This document shows, one piece after another, positions 55,225 through 64,000 of a stretch of 64,000 nt of DNA. Under the pieces are notes generated by a model. That model searched no databases. It had not been told where the DNA came from and saw only the letters and a program-made list of their open reading frames with translations. Every line of letters begins with the position of its first letter. The stretch's first letter is position 1. The stretch is from Deltaproteobacteria bacterium (lineage in GTDB: Bacteria; Desulfobacterota; Syntrophobacteria; Syntrophobacterales; Syntrophobacteraceae), in contig JAJYDE010000011.1 of NCBI GenBank assembly GCA_021777755.1, forward strand, positions 1 to 64,000. The letters run 5' to 3'. The translations under genes and the position numbers were made by a program.

Positions 55225-55599
55225 TTGGCACGTATTGCAGGCATCGACTTACCCAAAAACAAGCGCATTGAAATCGCTCTGACTTATATTTACGGGATTG
55301 GCAGACCGACGGCCAAGAAGATTTTGGAATTGGCCGGTATCGGCGCCGACACCAAAAGCGACGACCTGACGGATGCCGAGGTCAATATGATCCGGCAGGT
55401 TATTGATTCCAATTTCAAGGTCGAGGGCGATTTGCGCTCGGAGGTCTCCATGAGCATAAAGCGGCTCATGGACCTGGGCTGTTATCGTGGACTCAGGCAC
55501 CGCCGGGGGCTTCCCGTGCGCGGTCAGCGTACTCACACCAATGCCCGCACTCGTAAAGGTCCGCGTCGATCCGTCATGGGCAAGCGAAAAAAAGCGTAA
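55225..55599 (+). CDS. rpsM: 30S ribosomal protein S13
   Basis: 124 residues, TTG start ([15 protein letters not shown]) behind AAGGAG; a longer in-frame extension to 55132 is rejected on homology. C-terminal [16 protein letters not shown]. Confidence 0.97.
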   Translation: MARIAGIDLPKNKRIEIALTYIYGIGRPTAKKILELAGIGADTKSDDLTDAEVNMIRQVIDSNFKVEGDLRSEVSMSIKRLMDLGCYRGLRHRRGLPVRGQRTHTNARTRKGPRRSVMGKRKKA

Positions 55600-55608
55600 G
55601 GATTGCAA

Positions 55609-56004
55609 ATGGCTAAAGAGAAGGCTGCACCGAGAACGAAGAAAAAAGAGCGAAAGAACATCCTTAACGGTATCGCTCATATCCGCTCCACCTTCAACAA
55701 TACGATCATTACGATCACCGATGTGAGCGGCAACGCGATTTCATGGTCCAGCGCCGGGAGCCAGGGATTCAAGGGGTCGAGGAAGAGCACGCCCTTTGCG
55801 GCTCAGGTGGCCGCCGAGATTGCGGCAAAGAAGGCTCAGGAGCACGGAGTCCAGAACATAGAGGTTTTCGTCAAGGGGCCCGGATCGGGCCGCGAGGCCG
55901 CCTTGAGGGCCCTTCAGGCCGCGGGCTTCAACATCACCTTCATCAAGGACGTTACGCCGATTCCGCACAACGGCTGCAGGCCTCCGAAAAGGCGGCGGGT
56001 ATAA
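55609..56004 (+). CDS. rpsK: 30S ribosomal protein S11
   Basis: 131 residues. Contains [19 protein letters not shown] and ends with [16 protein letters not shown] at 55609 behind AAGGA. 9 nt after rpsM. Confidence 0.99.
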   Translation: MAKEKAAPRTKKKERKNILNGIAHIRSTFNNTIITITDVSGNAISWSSAGSQGFKGSRKSTPFAAQVAAEIAAKKAQEHGVQNIEVFVKGPGSGREAALRALQAAGFNITFIKDVTPIPHNGCRPPKRRRV

Positions 56005-56076
56005 GGCGAGGAATTTTTGTGGCCCGGGGCTTGGGCCGCGTGCAAATGGCGGGGCTACCGCCTCAGGAGGATCAAT

Positions 56077-56703
56077 TTGGCTCGATACACCGAAGCTCAA
56101 TGCAGGCTTTGCCGCCGCGAGACGATGAAGCTCTATCTCAAGGGTGACCGTTGTTATTCGGACAAGTGCGCCATAGAGCGTCGAAATTATCCACCGGGTC
56201 AGCACGGCCAGGGTCGGGGCAAGCTCTCCGACTACGGGGTGCAGTTGCGCGAAAAGCAGAAGATCAAGCGCATTTACGGCCTGGTGGAAAAGCAGTTTGA
56301 AAGCTATTTCGAGGAAGCCGACCGTCGCAAGGGCGTTACGGGCACAAACTTTTTGATTCTGCTCGAACGGCGCCTCGACAACACGGCCTACAGGCTGGGT
56401 TTTGCCAATTCCCGCTGCCAGGCGCGGCAACTGGTTCGTCACGGCCACTTTCTGGTAAACGGCAGGAAGGTTGACATTCCTTCTTTTCTGCTGCGGCCCG
56501 GCGACCGTATTACGGTTGCGGAAGGCAGCAGAAACCTGCAGATCATCAACGAGTCCATGGCCGCTTTGCCTCGAAGGGGTGTAGCCGCCTGGCTCGACAT
56601 TGACGCCTCCAAGTTCGAGGGGACTTTCAGAGCCTATCCGGTGCGCGAGGAAATCAGCCTGCCGGTTCAGGAACAGTTGGTGGTCGAGTTCTATTCGAAG
56701 TGA
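56077..56703 (+). CDS. rpsD: 30S ribosomal protein S4
   Basis: 208 residues, TTG start ([14 protein letters not shown]) behind AGGAGG. N-terminal cysteines C9, C12 and a later Cys suggest a zinc-type S4. S4 domain with [15 protein letters not shown]. In E. coli it represses the alpha operon. Confidence 0.97.
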   Translation: MARYTEAQCRLCRRETMKLYLKGDRCYSDKCAIERRNYPPGQHGQGRGKLSDYGVQLREKQKIKRIYGLVEKQFESYFEEADRRKGVTGTNFLILLERRLDNTAYRLGFANSRCQARQLVRHGHFLVNGRKVDIPSFLLRPGDRITVAEGSRNLQIINESMAALPRRGVAAWLDIDASKFEGTFRAYPVREEISLPVQEQLVVEFYSK

Positions 56704-56832
56704 GAAAGAGAGCTTGCTGATTGCAGGATCTCCCGGGCGGGGCCGGAGATGTGGAGCTTCGCGCATCCATTTGCTCCGACAGGTTTCCGGATCGTGGGGC
56801 CTGAGGTGATGTCTCTTCTATGAGGATAAAAC

Positions 56833-57840
56833 ATGCAAAAGAACTGGCGCGAGCTTATCAAACCCAAGCGCTTGGAAGTCGAGACAAAGGAGCCTGGCAC
56901 TTTCGGTAAATTCGAGTGCGAGCCCCTGGAGCGGGGTTTTGGCATCACTTTGGGTAATGCGCTGAGGCGGGTGTTGCTCTCCTCGCTTCAAGGGTCGGCC
57001 ATCACCAGTGTCAAAATAGATGGTGTTTTGCACGAGTTTTCCACCATCCCCGGCGTTTTGGAAGATGTAACCGATGTGATTCTCAACCTCAAGGAGGTGA
57101 GATTCAGAGCGAGCGGGGAAGTGACCACTCGGCGCCTTTTGATCGAGAAGCAGGGCGAGGGGCGGGTGTGCGCCGGAGACATTCAGACCGGAGCGATGGT
57201 GGAGGTGCTCAATCCGGGCCTTCACATCTGCACGCTGGCCAAGGACGCGAAGCTGCGGATGGAACTTACTCTCAAGCAGGGAAAGGGTTATGTCCCGGCT
57301 GAGAAAAACATAGATGAAAACCAGGCGATCGGCACGATTCCCATCGATGCGGTTTTTTCGCCCGTTCGCAAGGTCAGCTACACTGTGACCCAGGCGCGTG
57401 TTGCCCAGATCACCGATTTTGACAAGCTGGTTTTGGAGATATGGTCGGATGGTAGTGTGAAGCCCGATGACGCGCTTGCTTACGCGGCCAAGATTTTGAA
57501 AGACCAGTTGTCGGTTTTCATCAACTTCGAAGAGGAGGCCGAGGCACAGGAGGAAGAAACCCGCTCCGAGCCGGCCTTCAATGAGAACCTCTTCCGCAGC
57601 GTTGACGAACTGGAGCTTTCTGTGCGGTCGGCCAACTGCTTGAAAAACGCCGACATACGCAATATCGGCGAGTTGGTTCAGAAAACCGAACAGGAAATGC
57701 TCAAGACCAAAAATTTTGGCCGCAAATCCTTGAATGAAATCAAGGAGATTCTGGCTGAAATGGGACTTTCTCTGGGACTCAAGATCGATAACTTCCCCCG
57801 CCGCGAGGAGATCGAGCAGAGAAGAAAGGAACAGGAATAA
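56833..57840 (+). CDS. rpoA: RNA polymerase alpha subunit
   Basis: 335 residues. N-terminal domain contains [20 protein letters not shown]; the C-terminal domain has [20 protein letters not shown] and [11 protein letters not shown]. Assembles core polymerase and contacts activators. 129 nt after rpsD. Confidence 0.99.
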   Translation: MQKNWRELIKPKRLEVETKEPGTFGKFECEPLERGFGITLGNALRRVLLSSLQGSAITSVKIDGVLHEFSTIPGVLEDVTDVILNLKEVRFRASGEVTTRRLLIEKQGEGRVCAGDIQTGAMVEVLNPGLHICTLAKDAKLRMELTLKQGKGYVPAEKNIDENQAIGTIPIDAVFSPVRKVSYTVTQARVAQITDFDKLVLEIWSDGSVKPDDALAYAAKILKDQLSVFINFEEEAEAQEEETRSEPAFNENLFRSVDELELSVRSANCLKNADIRNIGELVQKTEQEMLKTKNFGRKSLNEIKEILAEMGLSLGLKIDNFPRREEIEQRRKEQE

Positions 57841-57843
57841 CCG

Positions 57844-58257
57844 ATGCGCCACGGAGTTTCGGGCAGAAAACTCAATATGACGACGAGCCATCGGCTCGCC
57901 ATGTTTCGCAATATGGTCACCTCGCTTTTGAGCGAGGAGCGCATCTATACGACGGTGCCCCGGGCCAAGGAGATGCGCCGTTGGGCCGAGTGGATGATCA
58001 CCCTTGGCAAAAACGGCGATTTGAATTCGAGAAGGCGCGCTCTGGCTATTATTCGCGAAAAGAAAGTCGTCTACAAGGTCTTCGACGAACTTGCCGAAAG
58101 ATATCGCAATCGAAGCGGTGGCTATACGCGGATCGTAAAGGTTGGTTTTCGCCGTGGTGACTCGGCGCCCATGTGTTTGCTCGAGCTTATCAGCGAGGGC
58201 ACCCATGAAGCAAAGGGCAAAGCCAAAAAGGCCGAAAGCTCCCCCTCGGCGGCTTAG
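57844..58257 (+). CDS. rplQ: 50S ribosomal protein L17
   Basis: 137 residues opening [17 protein letters not shown]. Last gene of the alpha operon, 3 nt after rpoA. The inverted end of the 626-bp element begins 4 nt after its stop, and no normal terminator remains between them. Confidence 0.99.
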   Translation: MRHGVSGRKLNMTTSHRLAMFRNMVTSLLSEERIYTTVPRAKEMRRWAEWMITLGKNGDLNSRRRALAIIREKKVVYKVFDELAERYRNRSGGYTRIVKVGFRRGDSAPMCLLELISEGTHEAKGKAKKAESSPSAA

Positions 58258-58261
58258 TAAA

Positions 58262-58283
58262 CCTACCTCAGAGACACAGAGGC
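58262..58283 (+). repeat. Left inverted end of the GxxExxY element
   Basis: CCTACCTCAGAGACACAGAG plus GC; pairs with 58866-58887 in inverted orientation, two mismatches. Confidence 0.8.
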
Positions 58284-58308
58284 GCCGCAAGAGACAGAGA
58301 TGAATGTT

Positions 58309-58344
58309 TTTTGCCCGACCGGGGGAAACCTCGGCCGGGCAAAA
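58309..58344 (+). repeat. Left subterminal hairpin
   Basis: 13-bp arms TTTTGCCCGACCG and CGGCCGGGCAAAA with one mismatch around a 10-nt loop. No U-tract follows on either strand, so this is not a standard terminator. Confidence 0.75.
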
Positions 58345-58352
58345 GCTTCTCG

Positions 58353-58738
58353 GTGGAGCGTGCTTTGGAAGTCAATGAGCTCACAAGGGAGGTCATCGGG
58401 GCGGCCATGGAAGTTCACAGGTTCCCTGGCCCTGGCCTGCTTGAGTCGGTCTACGAGTCCTGTTTGTGCGTGGAGCTTGACTATCGCTCGATCCCTTTCG
58501 GCAGGCAGAAAGAGTTCCCCATCGAATACAGGGAAAGGAAACTCGATTGCGGGTATCGTCTCGACCTCGTGGTGGGGGCGAACGTGTCGTCGTGGAACTC
58601 GAATCCTGTGACGCCCTCCTTCGCGTACATGAAGCGCAGCTACTGACCTACTTGAAACTTACAGGCCTGAAAGTTGGCCTTCTCATCAATTTCAACGTCC
58701 CCATTCTTAAACAAGGAATAAAGCGGTTGGCCAACTGA
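58353..58738 (+). pseudogene. GxxExxY-family gene with G-tract frameshift
   Basis: Family sequence runs from VNELTREVIGAAMEVH through GPGLLESVYE and [13 protein letters not shown] in one frame, then continues as [20 protein letters not shown] and [20 protein letters not shown] in the frame shifted by one missing base. The break is at a run of five G (58574-58578) where six would restore the frame. GxxExxY proteins carry a PD-(D/E)XK-like pattern; function unknown. GTG at 58353 is the likely start. Could be a pseudogene, a phase-variable gene or a sequencing error. Confidence 0.75.
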
Positions 58739-58815
58739 GCGGTCCAGCGTACTGGTCCCGCGTTATTATCCGTCCCCCCCTGGTAAAACAGCCCAGTATT
58801 CCGAAAGAGCATGCG

Positions 58816-58851
58816 TTTTGACCGGTCGATGTTTCTCCCGACCGGTCAAAA
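58816..58851 (-). repeat. Right subterminal hairpin
   Basis: Perfect 13-bp arms TTTTGACCGGTCG and CGACCGGTCAAAA around a 10-nt loop. Its reverse complement matches the left hairpin at about 29 of 36 positions, including the GAAAC of the loop, with paired changes in the stem. Confidence 0.75.
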
Positions 58852-58865
58852 AAGGCTTTCTCTGT

Positions 58866-58887
58866 GCCTCTGTGTCTCCGTGGTAGG
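58866..58887 (-). repeat. Right inverted end of the GxxExxY element
   Basis: Plus-strand GCCTCTGTGTCTCCGTGGTA plus GG; inverted match to 58262-58283. Confidence 0.8.
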
Positions 58888-58948
58888 TGTTGTTTTTGTT
58901 TTTGCCCCATGTTTTGTCCGCCCAATCGTAGCCCCCCGCCGCGCTCCC

Positions 58949-60169
58949 TCAGCTTACGACGACGCGATCCTTACCCTTATTTTTCGCTTCATAGAGCGCC
59001 GAATCGGCCCGGGCGATGATTTGCTCGGGGCCCGAGTCGCCGTTTTCCACCTGGGTAAGGCCCAAGCTTACCGAAAGGTGAATTTCGGAATCCCTGTAGA
59101 TGAAGGAAGTTTTGGAAATTGCGGTTGCGAGCTTGTTGGCAACGATTCGGCCGGAGATGATCCCCGTGTTGGAAAGCAGCACGACGAACTCGTCGCCGCC
59201 GTAGCGGGCTATGAGATCGCGATCACGCAATACCTGCCTCATTCGGGTGACAAGCCCCTGCAAACATTTGTCGCCCACCGGATGACCGAAGGTATCGTTT
59301 ACGACCTTGAAATCGTCGATATCGAGGAAAATGAGGGAAAACAAAATGTTGTCGCGCTTGTACTTTTTTATGTCGCGTTTGATATAGCGCTCCATGATTC
59401 TGCGGTTTGCTATACCGGTAAGGGGGTCGATGAGGGCTTCGTGCTCGAGGTGGATTTGTCTTTTGTGAGCCCGATCGATTTTGGATTGCAACTCCCGGAT
59501 ATTGCGCTGTAAATCATTTAAAGTAGCCTCAAAGCTTTCCTTCCTTAGCCTGTCTTCCTTTTTTTTAGCATGGATGGCCGAATGGATATTTTCGAGCCGT
59601 GTGTGGAGAACCTCTCTAACCTGGGCGAGGTCCTGGATGGTTGCGGCGTCTTGAAGTCCGGCTATTTCGGACTCGATGAGGCTTGTAAAGTCGGCGTTTT
59701 CACGATCCGCGCCCGCGGCGCCTTCGATCAGGCCGCAGCATGCGGCTTCGATGCGGGCGAGTTTGGAGCCGAGTTCGAGCAACAGTTTTACAAAAGACTC
59801 TTTTTCGGCGCGGGAATAAAGAGCCCAATCGGTAAGCAGTGCGGTGATTTTTTCGAGCAGGGGGTGGAGTTGGTCGAGACTGTCGGCGGCTTCGAGTGCC
59901 CGAGTAAGCAGCAGAGCTTTTTCTTTGTGCTCGCAGTTGAAAAAGCGATTGAACTGATCGAGGATTTTGATAGAGCCGGATCGAAATTCCCGAAGGTGCT
60001 CCCGGGAGGCAAGCGTGTTCAAAACTCCGGTTTTGCCCGAAAGGGCCTGAATGAGCCTGGAGGAGGAAATGGACTGCCTGTTTGCGGAAAAGCTCTTTAG
60101 CTCATCGATTAGCATCTCGCAAAACGCATCTAGTTCCAGTTGCTTTTCGTCGGGGTTCACGCAGCCCAT
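58949..60169 (-). CDS. Diguanylate cyclase (GGDEF) with helical N-terminus
   Basis: 406 residues, soluble. A helical N-terminal region (1-190) of no recognised family, a coiled coil (about 195-240), then a GGDEF domain with an intact GGDEF at 324-328 and an RDRD inhibitory site at 315-318, so product inhibition is expected. Makes cyclic di-GMP. It lies 42 nt downstream of pilX on the same strand, apparently the last gene of the minor-pilin operon. Confidence 0.92.
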   Translation of the reverse strand: MGCVNPDEKQLELDAFCEMLIDELKSFSANRQSISSSRLIQALSGKTGVLNTLASREHLREFRSGSIKILDQFNRFFNCEHKEKALLLTRALEAADSLDQLHPLLEKITALLTDWALYSRAEKESFVKLLLELGSKLARIEAACCGLIEGAAGADRENADFTSLIESEIAGLQDAATIQDLAQVREVLHTRLENIHSAIHAKKKEDRLRKESFEATLNDLQRNIRELQSKIDRAHKRQIHLEHEALIDPLTGIANRRIMERYIKRDIKKYKRDNILFSLIFLDIDDFKVVNDTFGHPVGDKCLQGLVTRMRQVLRDRDLIARYGGDEFVVLLSNTGIISGRIVANKLATAISKTSFIYRDSEIHLSVSLGLTQVENGDSGPEQIIARADSALYEAKNKGKDRVVVS

Positions 60170-60211
60170 AGTCTAGCTCCGAGTGAGTTGGTGAGAAGAG
60201 GAAATAAGTCG

Positions 60212-60844
60212 CTATTTGGGGTAACGATAAATGAACTGCACCTGGGCCATATTGCCAGAGGAACTGCGCGCCAGGCTGACGACGGTGTAGTAATAGCAGC
60301 CGCTAGACGAGTAGCAAGGGTCTGTGGGCGAAGTCGGCGCGGAGCTCACGAAGGTGTTTACGAGCTTGACGTAGACGTTGTAACTTCCAAGCTGAAGGGT
60401 CAAGTCGGGAAAATTTTGGATATCGGCGCTGTCGGTGGCCGTGGCGGTCGGAGGTGTGCTGGTCATGCTGCCGCATGCGCTGCTGCTCCAATTTGCCACG
60501 TTGGACCAGTTTGTACCGGTGGTAGAAGTGGTGGGGTTGAACAGTTTGAGGTAAATGCACGGGTTCTGGGCAGTGCCTTGCAGTGTGCCGAAACCGGCAG
60601 GGCTGGCGCAGGGCGTGGTAGAGCCGGAGGGATTGGCGTTAATGCATAGTTGGGTGTTGTAAATGAAGGCGTCCGCGCCGGCCTTTGCGCCGTCTAGGGC
60701 GGTGGAATAACCATTTTCGATGCCGGTGAGTTTGGCCTGGCGGGTCGTGAGTTGGAGCAGGATGGCCACTACGGCGAAGCCAAGCGCCAGCAGCAGCATT
60801 GTGGTGATAAGCGCCAGTCCCTTTTCGTTAATCGGGGTTTTCAT
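60212..60844 (-). CDS. PilX-type minor pilin
   Basis: 210 residues. N-terminal prepilin-like segment INEKGLALITTMLLLALGF matches PilX; the glutamate at +5 is absent, as is usual for PilX. The rest is Ser/Thr/Cys-rich. Acts at the type IV pilus tip with PilY1 and PilW. 12 nt after pilW. Confidence 0.82.
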   Translation of the reverse strand: MKTPINEKGLALITTMLLLALGFAVVAILLQLTTRQAKLTGIENGYSTALDGAKAGADAFIYNTQLCINANPSGSTTPCASPAGFGTLQGTAQNPCIYLKLFNPTTSTTGTNWSNVANWSSSACGSMTSTPPTATATDSADIQNFPDLTLQLGSYNVYVKLVNTFVSSAPTSPTDPCYSSSGCYYYTVVSLARSSSGNMAQVQFIYRYPK

Positions 60845-60856
60845 ATTCGAGCTTCT

Positions 60857-62149
60857 TCACCTTATTGTGTTGGGCGGCAGGCCAAGCAGATTCATGGGCT
60901 TAGCGTCTATTTCCATGATTTTCCAGCGATATTGGGTTGCAGCACCGGTCGGCTGGAATCCGGGGGCGTTCAGTTGTGGCGCGTTTGAGGTGGTCGAGTC
61001 GGCAAGTTGGGCCGTGCTGAACTGCATGAAGTTGGAGCCCGTCAGCAGGTATTGGGACGAATCCAAGCTGCTGGCGATCTGCTGGTCCCCCAGGTTGAAG
61101 TACCCCTTGGAGGTAAAATCGCCCGTTGCGCTGACTTTCCCGCGCCCTTCCTGATAGAGGATGAACACCCTTATCTCGCGTAGATACTGCTGAATTTGGG
61201 TAATGGTCATGGGCGTGGTCGCGTTGCCTCCGAAGTGTTCCGTACCCAGGTCCTTTTGCCAAATTACGGCGCTACCGGAAACCGGCACGACCCCGAAAGC
61301 CACCTGGAAGTCTTCGACGCAATTTACAAGGGGCGATCTCACCAGCGTGCCGTCCGTTTGGCTTATGTAGGAGCGATAGAGCACGTATGTGCCTTGGGCG
61401 CAGTAGGATGGTATGGTGGGGACTCCGTTTGTGACGGGGCTGTTGTCGAGGTAGTAATCGACCCTGTTGAAGGGCATTCTGTCCCCATGGTTTCCCTGGT
61501 CCGGATCGATCCCGTAGATGTAGAAAACCTGCTGGTTGCTGGGATTGGCGAGGGTTGAAGCGTTGGTGTAATAATCGAGATTGAATTGGAGGTTCCAATC
61601 AAGGAGCGTGCCGGTATCATCGAGAACGGTGATATTTTCGCCAGCCGCAAAAGGATTGTCCGAACTGGTCACCACGGGCGTGCCTGAGCCGGTGGAGGAA
61701 TTTGTTATGGTAGACCATTTGGCGCTTGTCTGATTGATCCAGGCGGTCGTGGATTTTATCGCCAGGACCGCGGAATGGTTGCCCGTAAGGGTCACGGGGC
61801 CGGTAACGGCTCGGGCCGCACCCGGGACGAACGGCATGGGCGGGTTTGAGGGCGTATCGTTTAATAGGGACGGATTGTAGGAGGGCTTGGGTGTGTTTGC
61901 CGTATCGGCCAGCGCTTCCGAGTAGTTCTGGGTGAGCGTTACCGGCAGCCCGAACCCCGCCATTTCAATATCATAGCGGAGCACCTCAAGGCCTGTCAAA
62001 TTGGCCATGTAGCTTTCGGACATGGCCCCCTGCGACTTGTAAGTCCAAAGAAGCTTGAGGTAAGCGTAGCTCGCCGCGCTGACGATCAACAGTACGATGG
62101 CCAGGCTGACCATCAACTCCACCAGAGTCATTCCGCGCTGTGGGGGCAT
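60857..62149 (-). CDS. PilW-type minor pilin
   Basis: About 430 residues from the ATG at 62149, giving PPQRGMTLVELMVSLAIVL, a type III prepilin signal with Glu at +5. Large C-terminal domain. Overlaps the pilV end by 22 nt; the frame upstream of this ATG lies inside pilV and is rejected. Confidence 0.85.
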   Translation of the reverse strand: MPPQRGMTLVELMVSLAIVLLIVSAASYAYLKLLWTYKSQGAMSESYMANLTGLEVLRYDIEMAGFGLPVTLTQNYSEALADTANTPKPSYNPSLLNDTPSNPPMPFVPGAARAVTGPVTLTGNHSAVLAIKSTTAWINQTSAKWSTITNSSTGSGTPVVTSSDNPFAAGENITVLDDTGTLLDWNLQFNLDYYTNASTLANPSNQQVFYIYGIDPDQGNHGDRMPFNRVDYYLDNSPVTNGVPTIPSYCAQGTYVLYRSYISQTDGTLVRSPLVNCVEDFQVAFGVVPVSGSAVIWQKDLGTEHFGGNATTPMTITQIQQYLREIRVFILYQEGRGKVSATGDFTSKGYFNLGDQQIASSLDSSQYLLTGSNFMQFSTAQLADSTTSNAPQLNAPGFQPTGAATQYRWKIMEIDAKPMNLLGLPPNTIR

Positions 62150-62610
62150 TGCGCCTGCCTCACGATCGTCTGCAAGGTATAGGGAACGGCCTGAGTTCCC
62201 TTGTACTGCCATGTGACGGTAAATTTCACAAGTGAGGCCCCGCAGTTGCCCCCGCAGGAACTGGTTGGCGGCACGGCCGTAACAGTCGATGTGACGGTAT
62301 AGGAGACCAGGGAATTTCTGACCTGCCTGGTTATGACGTTCTGTAAATTGTTGTAGCCGGCTACGCCGGCATAGGAGATGGACGCGACATTTCTCAATGC
62401 TTCCGACTGTTCCTGGGCAATTTTTACGGCGTCGTTTCGCATTTCCACGTTGATCCCGCAACTCAAGGCCGCCATGATCCCCACAAGAGATCCGAGAAGG
62501 CCCAAGGCGAGGATGACCAGGGCCACCATAACCTCTATCAAGGTAAAACCCCTGGTGCCTCCGTTGCTGGACGGCCAGCCTCTACTGCTGAGCTTGGCAG
62601 TTGCCCCCAT
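62128..62610 (-). CDS. PilV-type minor pilin
   Basis: 160 residues. Prepilin signal TRGFTLIEVMVALVILALGL and a short C-terminal domain with SSCGGNCGAS. ATG behind GGGG. Overlaps both neighbours by 20-30 nt. Confidence 0.85.
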   Translation of the reverse strand: MGATAKLSSRGWPSSNGGTRGFTLIEVMVALVILALGLLGSLVGIMAALSCGINVEMRNDAVKIAQEQSEALRNVASISYAGVAGYNNLQNVITRQVRNSLVSYTVTSTVTAVPPTSSCGGNCGASLVKFTVTWQYKGTQAVPYTLQTIVRQAQCPHSAE

Positions 62611-63064
62611 GCATTTTCCCCAAAGCTATGTTGGTTAGTGAAATCGTAACGCAATCCGTTGGCGATCCGTAGTTTGAGGCCACCCAGAATGTGGCCGCGC
62701 TGTTGGGATCAAGCAAGCCCCTGCCGTCAAAGCTTACCGTTTGCTGACCGGAAACGGCGGGCTGGGGAGTAACAGGGGGCGCGATCTCAGTTGCGTTGGG
62801 ATTGAAAGTGCCGTTCGCATTGTAGCCGCCCTCCGAGATGTGATAGGCGCCCTGGGCGTCCCACCATAAGCCTGTGGGCACCTTGACGCCGTAGGCGTGA
62901 ATCCGGGCGTACTGGAGATCGGAGTAAAGCTGCGCCATCTGGCCTTCGACCTTGTGCTGCTGATTCCAGGCCGAAAAAGCGGGCAAGCCCCACGTCAGCA
63001 GTAATGCCGCAAGCGAAACCACCACCATAAGTTCCACCAGCGTGAATCCGGAGCGTCCGTTCAT
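62582..63064 (-). CDS. FimT/GspH-type pseudopilin
   Basis: About 160 residues from the ATG overlapping the pilY1 stop (ATGA), giving NGRSGFTLVELMVVVSLAAL. The GspH/FimT C-terminal pattern with VSFDGRGLL is present. An ATG four codons upstream is possible. Minor pilin priming pilus assembly. Confidence 0.85.
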   Translation of the reverse strand: MNGRSGFTLVELMVVVSLAALLLTWGLPAFSAWNQQHKVEGQMAQLYSDLQYARIHAYGVKVPTGLWWDAQGAYHISEGGYNANGTFNPNATEIAPPVTPQPAVSGQQTVSFDGRGLLDPNSAATFWVASNYGSPTDCVTISLTNIALGKMHGGNCQAQQ

Positions 63065-64000
63065 TTTTCGATCCATTGTATGATCTGCCCGCTTGTCGAT
63101 CCACCCGAAGGGGGAGGCGCAGGCGGATGATCGTTCGGGGGCATTCCGGGATGCCAGGCTGTGGTCTGGCCGCTGTTGCCCGTAAAGGAACTGGAGGGCG
63201 TCACGGCGTAAATCGCCCCGGTGGAGGTTTGAAGGTATAAGACTCCGGATTCGTTCGAAATCGAGTACCCGGGACACGAGGTGTCGGTTATCGCGAGCCC
63301 CGTAGCGCAATTGAGGCCCCACATACGGCTGCGGCCGCCGCTGCCGCAGGGATCAACCGAGGTGTCGACAGGCTCCGCGGTGGTGAAATAGACAATGTTA
63401 TTGGGTGTTGCGGTGGGGTCTGTGACCATTCTTTCAGCAAGGTAGGGCGAGGTGGCTGGATCCAGATCGCGCAACCAGTATGCCTGGCTGAGGCCGGTGG
63501 TACCCGTCAAATCGCTGCAGGCGTTGTTGTTTGAAGTATTTGAAAAATTGATGTTGGTGTTACCGGACCCCTTGCCGCAATTGTTGTTGTAGGATGCGCA
63601 AAACGGGACGCCCATGATGAAGTTGTAGCCCGAATTTCCGTTGGAGCCGTAGCTGTCGGGAGTAAAGAAGTACCTGCCGGTTCCGGCGTAAAGATACCAG
63701 TTCCCGAAGCATTGCATGGGCATCACCTGCGCCGTTATGGGGACCTGCGGAACGTTGGCGTATGTGTTGACGTCCCAGTTCCAGGCGCCCGGCGAAAGAC
63801 CGTTGCCGGTCATATCGATCTTGGCAATGCCTCCCGACCAACTGCCGGTTTTCCCGTTGGGCGAGGCGGCGTATCCGAAGAAAACATAATCCGTGTAAGA
63901 GTCCGCGTTCACATCCAGGCCGTTTGTAAAAAGCCTGCCGCCAAATCCGTTCTTGGTCGTTGAGGTGTTGAAGTCATGGTAATAGACGCTGGTGAGCCCC
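63061..64000 (-). CDS. PilY1-like pilus tip protein, C-terminal part
   Basis: The frame is open to the window edge, so only the last 310 or so residues are seen. They resemble the PilY1 beta-propeller, with a calcium-type loop DVNADSYTDYVFFGYA and many Asn/Ser/Gly loops; the end has a proline-rich tail. Gene order pilY1-fimT-pilV-pilW-pilX supports the call. Confidence 0.8.
   Translation of the reverse strand, partial: GLTSVYYHDFNTSTTKNGFGGRLFTNGLDVNADSYTDYVFFGYAASPNGKTGSWSGGIAKIDMTGNGLSPGAWNWDVNTYANVPQVPITAQVMPMQCFGNWYLYAGTGRYFFTPDSYGSNGNSGYNFIMGVPFCASYNNNCGKGSGNTNINFSNTSNNNACSDLTGTTGLSQAYWLRDLDPATSPYLAERMVTDPTATPNNIVYFTTAEPVDTSVDPCGSGGRSRMWGLNCATGLAITDTSCPGYSISNESGVLYLQTSTGAIYAVTPSSSFTGNSGQTTAWHPGMPPNDHPPAPPPSGGSTSGQIIQWIEK

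Larger units (their letters stand above)
58262..58887. mobile_element. 626-bp element with inverted ends and subterminal hairpins
   Basis: Bounded by 22-bp inverted repeats (58262-58283 and 58866-58887, 20 of 22 identical, core GAGACACAGAGGC). Inside each end is a 36-nt palindromic hairpin, the right one an inverted, diverged copy of the left. The only gene is a frameshifted GxxExxY coding region. No transposase is present. It lies immediately after rplQ. Mobility is inferred from architecture; no target duplication was identified. Confidence 0.6.

Noticed and set aside
58309-58851. The two hairpins as terminators for rplQ or the GGDEF gene
   Set aside because: Both have T on the 5' side and A on the 3' side of the stem, so neither strand gives a U-tail after the hairpin.

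Overview
This window is a GC-rich stretch of a free-living bacterial chromosome. The gene content points to an anaerobic Desulfobacterota (deltaproteobacterial) lineage of the sulfate-reducer or syntroph type: soluble HdrA/MvhD/HdrBC electron-transfer modules, sigma-54 control with NtrC-type regulators, several PAS histidine kinases, type IV pilus minor pilins, and zinc-type L33, L36 and S14. No 16S rRNA is present, so the lineage is an inference.

Layout. 1-2.2 kb: a Uma2-family protein, then a minus-strand ankyrin/PilZ/small-ORF group. 2.5-18.7 kb: an accessory electron-transfer and signalling island. It holds a receiver-PAS-kinase hybrid, a minus-strand pair (kinase with an N-terminal dinucleotide-binding-like domain plus a sigma-54 activator), and a divergent operon of HdrA-GltD fusion, MvhD, FrhB/FdhB-like protein, a tandem HdrA with a CheY-like receiver inside it, HdrC, HdrB and a PAS kinase. 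18.7-26 kb: queuosine-salvage protein, acpP, a long TetR regulator, moaA, pheA, aroD, yicC-like and a membrane TPR protein. 26-58.3 kb: tRNA-Tyr, tRNA-Thr, tuf, rpmG-secE-nusG, rplKAJL, rpoBC, then rpsL-rpsG-tuf and the whole S10/spc/alpha cluster through rplQ. fusA is missing between rpsG and tuf. 58.3-58.9 kb: a 626-bp element with inverted ends carrying a frameshifted GxxExxY gene. 58.9-64 kb: a minus-strand minor-pilin operon (pilY1, fimT, pilV, pilW, pilX) ending in a diguanylate cyclase; pilY1 runs off the right edge.

The most interesting part is the 4-18.7 kb island. Two copies of TGTATAA-N3-TTATACA lie between the divergent transcription units. One overlaps the predicted promoter of the kinase/regulator pair. 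The other lies about 95 bp upstream of a good sigma-54 promoter (GG-N10-GC) facing the Hdr operon. The proposed reading is that a redox-sensing kinase and its sigma-54 regulator switch on a predicted flavin-based electron-bifurcating complex. One HdrA of that complex carries a receiver with all canonical phosphorylation residues, so the enzyme itself may be a phosphorelay target. The sequence features are directly visible; the circuit is inference.

A second unexpected pattern is short tandem arrays with an exact 7-bp period in at least six intergenic spacers, most of them between essential genes.
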